Notes under the pieces: model-generated
Databases searched by the model: none
Told to the model about the DNA's origin: nothing
What the model saw: the letters and a program-made list of their open reading frames with translations, nothing else
Part shown: piece by piece, positions 1 through 41,203 of the stretch
Position numbering within the stretch: the first letter of the stretch is position 1
How the letters are laid out: each line of letters starts with the position of its first letter
Assembly: GCA_008360975.2 (NCBI GenBank)
Contig: CM039181.1
Coordinates: 6,184,380-6,248,379, forward strand
Length of the DNA: 64,000 nucleotides
Source of the DNA: Lichenostomus cassidix
Taxonomy: Eukaryota; Chordata; Aves; Passeriformes; Meliphagidae
Reading direction: 5' to 3'
Translations under genes and position numbers: made by a program

Positions 1-834
1 GACAAAACTGCTACTGCCATAAGATAAAATAATTATATTCCTTTTCTTTTGTGAAAAGGAGTATAAGTAAAAATTTTTACTCTCCACTAAAAAGGCAGTA
101 TTAGGCATTGAAAGGGTCTTGAGTAAGGGGAGTCAGTAAACAAAATTGATTATTCCCTATAACAAAGAAAACAGAAAGGGTATTTGGAACACCAAATGAA
201 AACAAAAAGTCAGTTACCATGACTTGCACAGTAAAAATCCCCAAGGCCAATAATATCAGGGTTGTTTTTACAGCATCTTTAAAATGATAACACCAGTGTG
301 TAAGGCAGTGTTACAGTAAAAACAGTATCTTCAACTCAACAGTTACAATCTGCCTGAAAACTATTTCAGCATGTACTTTTTTACTACATTTACACTGCTC
401 ATGTATGTTAAATTTTATAAGATTTTTCTGTAAAATAATTTATTTTTCATGCAGTATTTGGGTCATTTAAAGTATTGGTAATATTTCAGGCAACTAAAGT
501 CAGAGAAAAAAACAGAATTGAACAAAATTATCAACAATTTAGGATAAAACAACATTTTAAAAGATACAAAAATTCTAAGAACCCACACAAGTATATCAAA
601 TTTTTCTGCATGTTAAGAAGTATCTACAAAGAAACTGAAGAATTACCATTTTAAAATGCTACATTTTCTACCTACAACTACTGTATTATCTGTCACTTGA
701 TTTTAGAACCAAATATAAAAAAATAAAACTAAACCAAACCCAAACAAAGCAAAATAAGCATAGTGAATAACTGAAGTTGGTATCTATTTAAGACCTGCTT
801 ATTTTGGAAAAAGCCCCCAAACATCTAACCTTAC
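1..834. other. SYCP3 intron, nothing further recognised
   Basis: AT-rich sequence 3' of SYCP3 exon 3. I looked on the minus strand for the next SYCP3 exon (start of the coiled coil) and did not find it. No repeat or RNA gene was recognised. Confidence 0.5.
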
Positions 835-910
835 CCCACATCATCTGGAACCACATGAGTAGTTGCCAGAGGTCTTTTCTTTCCATGCTTGTCCATTACT
901 GGTGTGTCAC
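835..910 (-). CDS. SYCP3: SYCP3 coding exon 3
   Basis: A 76-nt exon with acceptor TTAAG|GTGAC and donor GTGGG|GTAAGG. It encodes [17 protein letters not shown] and the following residues, corresponding to the segment after the acidic SGSEED motif in SYCP3. It ends in the middle of a codon (two bases), so another exon must follow to the left of the window. Confidence 0.88.
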
Positions 911-2137
911 CTTAAGAAGGATTACAGAAATATTTATAAAAATATATTTCGTGTTGGTTGTTTGAGTTAATAAGTGCAATTGCTTTTCTGTAATACCATT
1001 TCCCTGACTATGTCTCGTGGATCTCAGTGCCCATCAGTAACACAGGCAGCTCCTAAAACTTTGAATCTGGAGTTGACAGATGCTGGTGAATTATTCTGTA
1101 AGGCCAAATTTGGGCTGGCACTGCCTTGAGTTCCCTACACTGATCCCAAACAGTTTTATTTTCTCTGCCCACTACTACATCATTACTCCCAACTTACAGT
1201 ATAACAATTGTCAGAAAGCTAAAAATAACAACAATTTAGAAAGCCCAACCTGTTAAAATTTAGTGTAAAATAAATACTGAAAGTCTGCACTCTCATCTTC
1301 AAAATGGAAAATCACTAATAGATATTTATATTACTTTGAAAATAAAAATCCTTGGCTGTCAGATTTCTGTGATTGAGGAATTTAGTCTAAATGAATGAAG
1401 GGGAGAAATTAATGAGAAACAAGCCCAGAGATAACTGCTGAAACACAAAAATTCAGAAGAGGAGTTACACCAAACTACCAAAAACTATCATGTGATGGTT
1501 GAGAACAGTATTTTTAAGCCAAGTCCACTTTTTTATGATATTCCCTCAAAATTAAACAAGAATCCCTCTGCTGATTTTTTTTATTTTGCCTCAGCTTTCT
1601 CTACTTCTTCCTGTCTTTTCTTTGGTTCAGATTCTTCCTGCAGTACTCTTAACCCTCCAGCTATTTTACCTGACTCAACACTCCCTCCAAGCAGGCAGAG
1701 CTCTTGTGCTCTGCCCTGTTCTCACAATGTTCTGTGCAGCCAGGTTACAGATGGATACGACATTAAAATCAGGGAACATAACCACCTGGAATTTCAAGCC
1801 GTAACAGTGCACCATACAGAGCTGTTCCTGTCAGCAATCAAAATGACACAGTGAGAGGCTGGTGGTCTCAAGCACTAGGAACCCTGCTTTGCTCAGTCCC
1901 TGGCTGACAGAGAAGTGTTTTCTATTCATAGTCACAAATGTGATAAACTTCACATTTTTAAAATGTGTTAAAAAAAAGTCATATTAGCACCTTCTCTGAT
2001 ATCTTCCTCTGATCCACTCAGTTCCTTTCTTTCCTCCTCAAAGTCATAAGCAGGTATGGTCTGATCTTCCTGTGCTGGTTTACCAGCTTTTCCTCCATGC
2101 TTTCTTCCTGATGGTGCCATAGTGAGATCTTTTCCTA
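835..2137 (-). CDS. SYCP3: SYCP3 (synaptonemal complex protein 3), 5' part only
   Basis: SYCP3 forms helical tetramers that assemble into the lateral (axial) elements of the synaptonemal complex, so it acts on meiotic chromosomes in the germ-cell nucleus. Two coding exons on the minus strand are seen: 1991-2120 (start codon at 2118-2120, with 17 nt of 5' UTR up to an acceptor at 2137/2138) and 835-910. The N-terminus begins [11 protein letters not shown] and contains the acidic motifs YDFEE and ELSGSEED, then KHGKKRP, matching the basic-then-acidic head of vertebrate SYCP3. The two exons join in frame through a split Gly codon (G|GT). The coiled-coil core and C-terminus (about 170 residues) lie beyond position 1, so the gene is cut by the window edge rather than broken. 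Exon 1 is probably non-coding and sits in the CpG island at 3.2-3.76 kb. The gene is transcribed in the same direction as GNPTAB, just downstream of it. Confidence 0.92.
1991..2120 (-). CDS. SYCP3: SYCP3 first coding exon
   Basis: A 130-nt coding segment starting at ATG (2118-2120). The acceptor TTTCAG lies 17 nt upstream of the start. The donor is GAAG|GTGCTA, which is weaker than the GTAAG-type donors elsewhere in the window, but it gives the correct phase with the next exon. The encoded head carries the lysine/glycine-rich start and the acidic SGSEED motif of SYCP3. Confidence 0.93.
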
Positions 2138-3179
2138 CTGAAATAATATATTGTATTTGTCATGGAATTTCCCCCACAATAAATTGAAAATTAATGTGTC
2201 TTTATGCTTACATGGACCTGTTATGGATAGCTCTTTAGCAGTCTGCACCTATAAAGATATGCAAGCAGTCAAATTGGTTTAGTTTTGAGGTATTCCAAAG
2301 CATTACCCATCAGGGATGTTTTTAAGAACATGCTAAAAAAATGCCAGGGCTACTAGGAACAAACTTGATTTAAAAAAGGAAGTATATTATTTTGTGAATT
2401 TCTTAAGATGACTGCCTGCTCAGTTTCCATATTTACTATATATTTTCTCATACCCAGTACTGCATTCCCCAAAATCTATGCCAATACACTATTGTCCAAA
2501 ATAGAGAAATTATAAACCATAAAGAACAATGTGATTCTACAAGCCCTCCCCACACTGCAGAGACAAAAGTATGTATGCTTATGCCATTTTTAAAAGTCCC
2601 AGGTAACTTCCAGGTTCTGTGAAAATATTTTTTTAATCCCAGATTCCACGGATCTATAAAACATGACCACACTATGCTAAAGAAGGAACACTGCTTTTTA
2701 ATACCCAGCTTTTTCTGAGGTTGATGCTTTCCTATGTAGTGTGAAGATTTTTAGATTTTGCAAGTGTTTTACTGGTTGGAAAATCAAAAGTCCTGTGTTG
2801 GAATTATCCTCAAATTTGAGAAAATTGTCAAGATTTAATGTGCTTTTTGACTACTGGGACTGCTGAGAACATGGTGTAAAGTGGAGAGTACTGCTCCATG
2901 CAGCATCTGGCCAAAGCACCTCAACTTTGAACTGCAAACATGTATTTTATCTGACAGTCACTTTTCTTGGTACCTCAGTCCCCGTCACTTGGGTGTAAAA
3001 CAATACTGCCACCTCACAACCCCACACAGCCCTCACCCATCCTGTACAGGTACCTGCTTTAGTCAATTCGAGTGTCTTCAATCCACAGCTGTGTGTTTTA
3101 ACAGCGAGTTTTAGAGAAACTCACCTCTTTTTTCACCCTGCCTTCAAAAAGATATGAAACAAACCGGTACTTTTGTGTG

Positions 3180-3765
3180 AATTTCCTTTTCACCGCGGGG
3201 ACCCACCTGTCTCTACCTCAGCGCAGAAAGGGAGCCTTGGGCCCTCAGCCGCCGCACCCTGGGGGGAGCAGGGAGGGAGGCACCTCGCACTCTCCTGTGG
3301 CAGCACAGGGAAGCTCACCGCCCCAAACCCCTGCGGCCGCTGACAGCCCCTCACGCTCTTGCCGCGGCTCCTCACGGCGAACGGCGGGGCGGGACGGGCG
3401 GGGTGTCGCCTCAAGGCCTCCAGGAGACAAGGGCGGCCGGCGGGACAGGGCAGGGAGCGGTGCCGCCTCAGGGCGAGAGGGGCGGACGGACGGGACACGG
3501 CAAGGAGCAAGGAGCGCTGCCGCCTCACGGCCAGCAGCGGTGCCGCCTCAGGGACAGGAGCGGTGCCGCCTCACGGCCAGCAGCGAGGAGCAGTGTCTCC
3601 TCACGGCCAGGAGCCGTGCCGCCTCAGGACAAGGAGCGGTGTCCCCTCACGGCCAGGTGCGGTGCCGCCTCAGGGCCTCAGCGCTTCCCGCCGCCGGGAA
3701 AGGGCGGGAAAGGCGCGCGCCGCGCACACTCGGCTCCCCCTCAGGAGCACCTCCGGCAGACTCTT
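3180..3765 (-). promoter_or_regulatory. SYCP3: CpG island, presumed SYCP3 promoter and non-coding exon 1
   Basis: An abrupt block of very GC- and CpG-rich DNA flanked by AT-rich sequence on both sides, lying about 1.1 kb upstream of the first coding SYCP3 exon on the minus strand. SYCP3 has a non-coding first exon in mammals, so the start site is probably here. No TATA box was recognised. Several long overlapping open frames on both strands (for example 3177-3767) exist only because the DNA is GC-rich and repetitive. Confidence 0.65.
3455..3680. repeat. 23-bp GC-rich minisatellite in the SYCP3 CpG island
   Basis: About eight imperfect copies of a roughly 23-bp unit built on GAGCGGTGCCGCCTCA followed by either GGGACAG or CGGCCAG. 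The two endings partly alternate, suggesting a 46-bp higher-order unit. A diverged outlier copy is near 3400-3425. Confidence 0.85.
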
Positions 3766-5025
3766 AATTAGGATTAAATTATTACAGTTTTTAAGGGAAA
3801 AGTGAGAACTTTTGACAGAAAGATTCAGACAGATTCCCGGCTAATTTAGCAAAATGTGTGAGCTTTGGTTTGCTCTGAAACAGAAACGACAGACCAAACT
3901 TTCATCACGTTTTAGTTAATTTCGAAGCAAGCCAAGTATCTTACAATACATATGCACATAGATTTTGTACATCATCCGATTACAAAAACTAATGCTTTTT
4001 GAAGACTGCTAATACAATTAAGTGAAGATACACCACCAAAATTTTCTGCTTGAAAAGATTCAGTACCCTTTCCCCCACATAAAACCACACTGCTCTGATA
4101 TCTCAGCAAAACACAGGGCCAAACCCTGCTAGATTTAAAAACAACACAGCTTTGTATGTCAGTACAAATATTGTTTTATGAAGTGAAACACTGCTCCCCA
4201 TAATTTTCTACTTTAAAACAGTTTGTTACCCATTCATATAGAGGCACTTCTGCTTTTCTATTTACAATGGTTGTAAAATATTTTACCTTGATCGTTTTCA
4301 CTTGATTACAACCCTCCCTTTGTAATCAAGCCAGGAAAAGACACCATTTCTTTGTGTATTCTTTGGACTGTAATACACCAGATATAAAATATCTTTCAAA
4401 TAAGCCATCAGATGTTCCGTTACTGTGTAATTTTTTAGTAACATACTTTTCTTTCAAATCCGAATTACACACTACAAATAGGGAGATGAATTGTCACTGT
4501 GCTTTAAATAATGTCAACATCTATAAATCTCTACTAAATTTAAATGACAAGTTACATAATTCTCAATTTCCCCTGGAGGGCTAAAAAAAGCAGCAATGAC
4601 AGAAATTTGCAAAATGCTTTGGAATGCAAGATCAAGGACTTCTTAAGCTGATCCCAAACAACTTTTCCTTCCAACATTTTATCTAGTTGGCAACGTCCAC
4701 TGCAATAAATGCAGTTACATTTGTTTAAGGTAACCCTTTTTATAAAAAAGGATAACATGGCCATGAACTAAGAACTGTAAATTACGATCTGTTGAAAACT
4801 GCGTATGTACAAGTGTCCTGCAAGTATTTGTTGTTATTTTGCATTGTCACAGTTCCAGCAGCTCTTATACCATGTAGAGTACTGCAGAGGTTCTTATGTA
4901 GGTGCACGATTTTTTTCTTCATATCAACACAATTAAATGGCAAACCAGAAAAGACACTTATGAAAGAGAGATTTAAAATGCTTAATCACAGCTTGAGGTA
5001 GACTGATCTCCAAAATAAAGCTCTT
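3766..5025 (-). other. GNPTAB: GNPTAB 3' UTR and short intergenic gap
   Basis: AT-rich sequence between the GNPTAB stop codon (5026-5028) and the SYCP3 CpG island, so the GNPTAB 3' UTR must end in or near it. I did not see a canonical AATAAA on the minus strand here; weak variants such as TATAAA (about 4737-4742) exist, so the cleavage site is unresolved. It contains an 11-bp perfect hairpin at 4301-4330. Confidence 0.5.
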
Positions 5026-37058
<32,033 letters not shown>

Positions 37059-37261
37059 GGCCCGCCGGCGGCCGCCGCCCCGCACGGCCCGGCACGGCCC
37101 GGCCCCGCTCCGCTCCGTGCGCCAGGCGGGGCCGCGCCTCAGCCCGCCCCGCTTCCGGCAGCCCGCGCCCCCTGGCGGTGCCCGCGCCGCGCTGAGGGAC
37201 AGGCGCTGCCGGCCCGCTCGGCCCTCACGGCAAGGGCAGGGCTGTGTGCTCGCTGAGGGTG

Positions 37262-37347
37262 ATGCCCGAGACAGGCTACCCCAAACAGGCTGCCCGAAAC
37301 AAACAGGCTGCCCGAGACAGGCTGCCCGGAACAGGCTGCCTGAAACA
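37262..37347. repeat. 14-bp tandem repeat between GNPTAB promoter and LTR
   Basis: About six copies of a 14-18 bp unit reading GCCCGAAACAGGCT with small changes. It lies about 200 bp upstream of the GNPTAB start codon, at the edge of the CpG island, and adjoins the U5 side of the probable LTR. Confidence 0.85.
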
Positions 37348-37707
37348 GAGGCCAAAACAATTAGGTGTATAAAAAGCAGACAAATTTATTCCAGGCCTTC
37401 AAGGTTCATTCAGCCAAGCAAAGCCCCCCCCAGGGACTGTACCCGAAATGGACACTGCGTCACGAGCTCTTCACCTTTATAAGTTTTGTCTTATTAGCAT
37501 ATTGGTCCCTAATTCTCCAATCACACCTCCAAATATTGACCACCCCAGGCCCTGCTCCTCCCTTTCCACTGCTGTTTACATATTTTCGAGCCCTAGGGTA
37601 ACGAATATATCCTTGAATCTCTATCCAGAGAGCTTTGTTTTGGTTCAGTGTGTTGGGAACAGAGGTTTTCAGCATTCTATAAGAGCATAGAACTACACCA
37701 AGTTACA
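37348..37707 (-). mobile_element. Probable solo LTR of an endogenous retrovirus
   Basis: Read on the minus strand this block starts TGTAACTTGG, has a TATA-like box CTTATAAAGG (about 37475-37484) and a polyadenylation signal AATAAA (37385-37390) about 90 bp further on, the usual spacing of promoter, R region and poly(A) signal in a retroviral LTR. No gag, pol or env frame is nearby, so it would be a solo LTR. The exact ends and target duplication were not resolved. It lies upstream of GNPTAB in the same orientation. The family is unknown to me. Confidence 0.5.
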
Positions 37708-40700
37708 GATGCATGAAGAGGAAAAAAACCCCAAATTATTAAGGCATCAATGGCTCTGGGACATCATAGGGATGCAGCTGAGCTGCGTGCTGAGATGGAA
37801 TTGGAGCAATCTGTGTGTGTTCAGCACAGAGTGAAGTATGGGGATGAGTTTGATATAGACGAGTTCATGGAATGGGAGTCAGCAGGCTAGAGGGGTCACT
37901 GATGGAGATCTTCAAGAGCAGCTCTTGAGGAAAAAACATAACAAGAAAATAGTGGTCACGACCTGACAGCACACTCTGTCTGGTTTCTGCCATGATGTTC
38001 AGCCATAGGATGCTCTTGGGATTGCTGCCGTCAAACATTGCATCAGACAGAGCAGAATGATGTGTCCTAGGTCTGCATGAGGCTGAGCACAGGAGCACCT
38101 ATCTCTACAGTCTATCCCTGCATCAAAAGGTCTTCTAAGTATTTCTTAAAACTCCCTGCAGTGACTGCTATCTCTGTGGTCTATCCCTGCATCAAAAGGT
38201 CTTCTAGGTATTGTGCTCAAAACCAGAAAGCAGATCAGGGGCCTTGTGCCACTTTGCAGCTGGCTTTGTAATCATGTGTCTGAGAGGGGCAGGGCTAAGG
38301 CCAAATTCTTCTTTTTCAGATTTTATCTAACACACAGCTTAGGCAGTTCTCCAGGTGAGAACTTTATTATTGTACCCAAGAATGGGATACTCAATTTTCT
38401 CAATTTCTCCCAGTCACTGTATATGCAAATAAACCCAGATACTCTGCTTGGAGCAATAAATTCCACTAGATGTCAGGATATGTAAAAATTAGGAGCTGCC
38501 ATTGTACTCCAACATACACTTAAGGGCCTTGCCAAGTCATTATGCATGTAAACCATTGGGCTCTTGGGATAATCTACTTGACTGTTCTTGTATTTGAATT
38601 AACTCAAAGGTGCACGTAGCAGCACTCAACACATGCATGCCTTCTGTGGATTATGATGTAATCTAAATAAGCAGTCAAATAGTTATAAACACACTTTATC
38701 TTGGTCCTGATTTTCTGCAAGTTGCCTTCACCAACATTTTTTCTCTCTTGGATCTTAGAAAACTCTGAATTTTTGATGTTTTTCTTGCTACAGTTAGACC
38801 TTTCTAAGAGGTCTGACTAAGAGTGGGTAGAAGCCACTTTGAAAAGGAAAGTAATATATCTACTTTCTTTCAACAGGAACAGAGATCCTGTACTGCTCAA
38901 AATCTTGAGGAAGGCAGAACTTGCTGCATGGTGAACTTGCCCAGAAGCAGCTCTTTCCAGATCTTTTGCATTCTAATTTGCTGGGAAGGGAGAACAGTAA
39001 GAGCTAAATATCCAAGGCAATAATGTAATTATCTTTGGTTGAGGTAGAAGACCAGAAATAATCAACCAAGCATCTCAAGCTTCTCTGCTAGCCAAGAATA
39101 TTGTTCACTGCACATTCCACGAATCTTGAGCTAGAGCAGAGAGAATTAACCTCATCATAGGCTTCCTGTATTCATCTCTGCATGGTCTTTTTCACAAACA
39201 TGAATTAATCTTGTAACACTTCTGTGAGGCAGATAATACTGACCATAAATGTAAAGACAAAATGCAGCAAGTTTGATGACTGCTTCCACTTTAGGACTCT
39301 TTTCACAGTACAGGAGCTAACTGGTAATAGTTTGAAGGCTCAGCAGTTCACTCTTAGGGATTTTGGTTTCATTTGTGAGTGCTCTGAACTTCTGAGCATT
39401 CAGAGGTGTCTCAAGTCAAGCAAGTAAAGTTTGTTTGAAGTAAGTTGGCTATCATGAGAGTACAGTTTTTCAGCAGAGACATTTACCATATTAACATACT
39501 CTTGAGGGCAGTTCCTTTTAAATTAATGCTTATTTAAGTATTTTCAGTGGACCTGGGAGCCAACAGATGACTTTGTAGATAGATGGGCCCTAAAGAGCAG
39601 TCATGCTTGTCAGTACTTTAACGAGCTGCATGAGCACTTTCTGTGGAAAGGAACTGGGAGACAATAGGGCCTTCTAGGACTTCTATCCCAAAAATTATAA
39701 TATCTATGCTTCTGAAATTTAAAGCAGTAGCCTTAGGCATACTGGAATTTATAGCTTGGTATGGCACTGTGAATTTGGTAGTACCACTATCCATCAAATA
39801 CAATAATTAAATCACATTAGTCACTTAGAACATAAAAGAGTAAAAGACAATGACTGAGCAGTGTTCTATCCTTCAACACATATTCTCATTTTGACTCACC
39901 ATTTTTAGAGCTCTCAGCCTTTGGTAAGACTCAATCCCACTGACATTACCTCTAAAATAGAGATTGGATATAAGTGATCAGTTCATGAGAGATGCTGTTA
40001 GACCTTGCTGCTGTGTCTTGTAATGGATTAGCTCTTAATCAGTCTGCAGTAATTTTAGCCTCATGAGCAAATGCATTCTAATTATATGCAGCCAGTGAGA
40101 GTTTCCACTTAGTACTGCGGCAAAAGTGGAGATTTAAAAACTGTGCTCAGTATTTCAGCACTTTTGAAAACTCTCCAATGTTCAGCTCCCAACAGGAGCG
40201 TTGTCCACACCTCTGGACAATGTGCAAGGAATATTTATGACTTATTACTTGAAAATTTTTTTGATAGAACATAGAATCTTTTTTTTTTTTCTTCAGACCC
40301 TATTTCTCTTCTGTACCCATCTCTCTACAGGAAAAAAAAAAGTCTGAAACAACACTCAGCTCCTACCCTTTCCACTTGCTTTTTATTTGTGCAGATGCTA
40401 GAAAAAATATTTACAACAATCTGAAGAGTATGGCTGGTAAAAATGAGGTATAACTAAAAAGCAAACAGTAGTATCTTAGAAACAGATGAAAAAGCAGTGA
40501 CTAGAGAGCAAAGCGCTGGAACAATGCCACTTCAAAATTCTCTGAAAGTGAGCATCTAGATGAAGCTGAGGCAGCATGTGCACCTGGCAGCAAAATCAGA
40601 TTTTCTAAGCGTAATTTTCGCCAACATTTTACTCTGAAAGATCTGCTATTTCCTGCACACTTCAAACTAGAATAATAAATGCTTGCAGAAAGCCAGAAGA

Positions 40701-40730
40701 AAACTTTTGAAACTCTGCAGAATCTGGTGC
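37708..40730. other. Divergent intergenic region, left part
   Basis: Mostly AT-rich with no gene recognised. It includes a 69-bp-period direct repeat (38100-38211) and, around 39195-39290, a weak old-LINE-like stretch (ACACTTCTGTGAGGCAGATAA). Short open frames appear to be chance. Confidence 0.5.
38100..38211. repeat. Direct repeat with 69-bp period
   Basis: Copy one at about 38100-38142 and copy two at about 38169-38211 share the core GTCTATCCCTGCATCAAAAG followed by GTCTTCTA(A/G)GTATT. The sequence between and around the copies also shows partial similarity. Confidence 0.8.
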
Positions 40731-40737
40731 GTGCTCT

Positions 40738-40793
40738 TGGTTTTGGTTGGTTTGGGACTTTTGTTGGTTTTTTGGGGGTGTTGGGGGTTTTGT
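40738..40793. repeat. G/T-rich low-complexity tract
   Basis: A run of TTGG, TTTTGG and GGGGG words, including two GGGGG blocks. Similar to the CCAAAA-type tract near the right end of the window, read on the other strand. Confidence 0.8.
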
Positions 40794-40980
40794 CCTTGAC
40801 TTTCAATATAGCAAGTCCTTGCTTTTTAAAGAGACATGCTCCTAGCAATGGTAAATGAAAATTTAAATAGACTATGGCCTTCAAACCAAATCATATCTTT
40901 CTGTTTCCAAAGTCTCTAATGAAGTGGATGAAAGATCCCAAAAAATCTCCCCAGGACGTGATTTAATATATTTACTGTAT

Positions 40981-41023
40981 ATAAGGCTAATATATATTAT
41001 ATGAATATATATATTAGCCTTAT
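40981..41023. repeat. Perfect 17-bp AT-rich hairpin
   Basis: ATAAGGCTAATATATAT at 40981-40997 and its exact reverse complement at 41007-41023, with a 9-nt loop. Confidence 0.8.
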
Positions 41024-41090
41024 TTTCTAAATATTTTCATCATGCTTTTGGAAAATATATTAACTCTTGTTAGACTTCATTATCCTTGGT

Positions 41091-41203
41091 ATTTAATTAT
41101 AATTAAATATCTTTTATATTATTGATATAAAATTATAATTAAATATCCTTGACATTTAATTATAAGTTTAACTGGAGTAGAATAGAATAGAGCAGAATAG
41201 AAT
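41091..41203. repeat. AT-rich palindromes and (TAGAA)n microsatellite
   Basis: Contains an uninterrupted 18-bp palindrome (41091-41108, ATTTAATTA and its complement), a second related copy ending near 41165, and a TAGAA-type pentanucleotide microsatellite at about 41178-41203. Confidence 0.75.

Noticed and set aside
3177..3805. Overlapping frames of 112-196 codons on both strands in the SYCP3 island
   Set aside because: They follow the 23-bp repeat, are in several frames at once, and encode arginine/alanine/glycine-rich low-complexity sequence. They are products of stop-poor GC-rich DNA.
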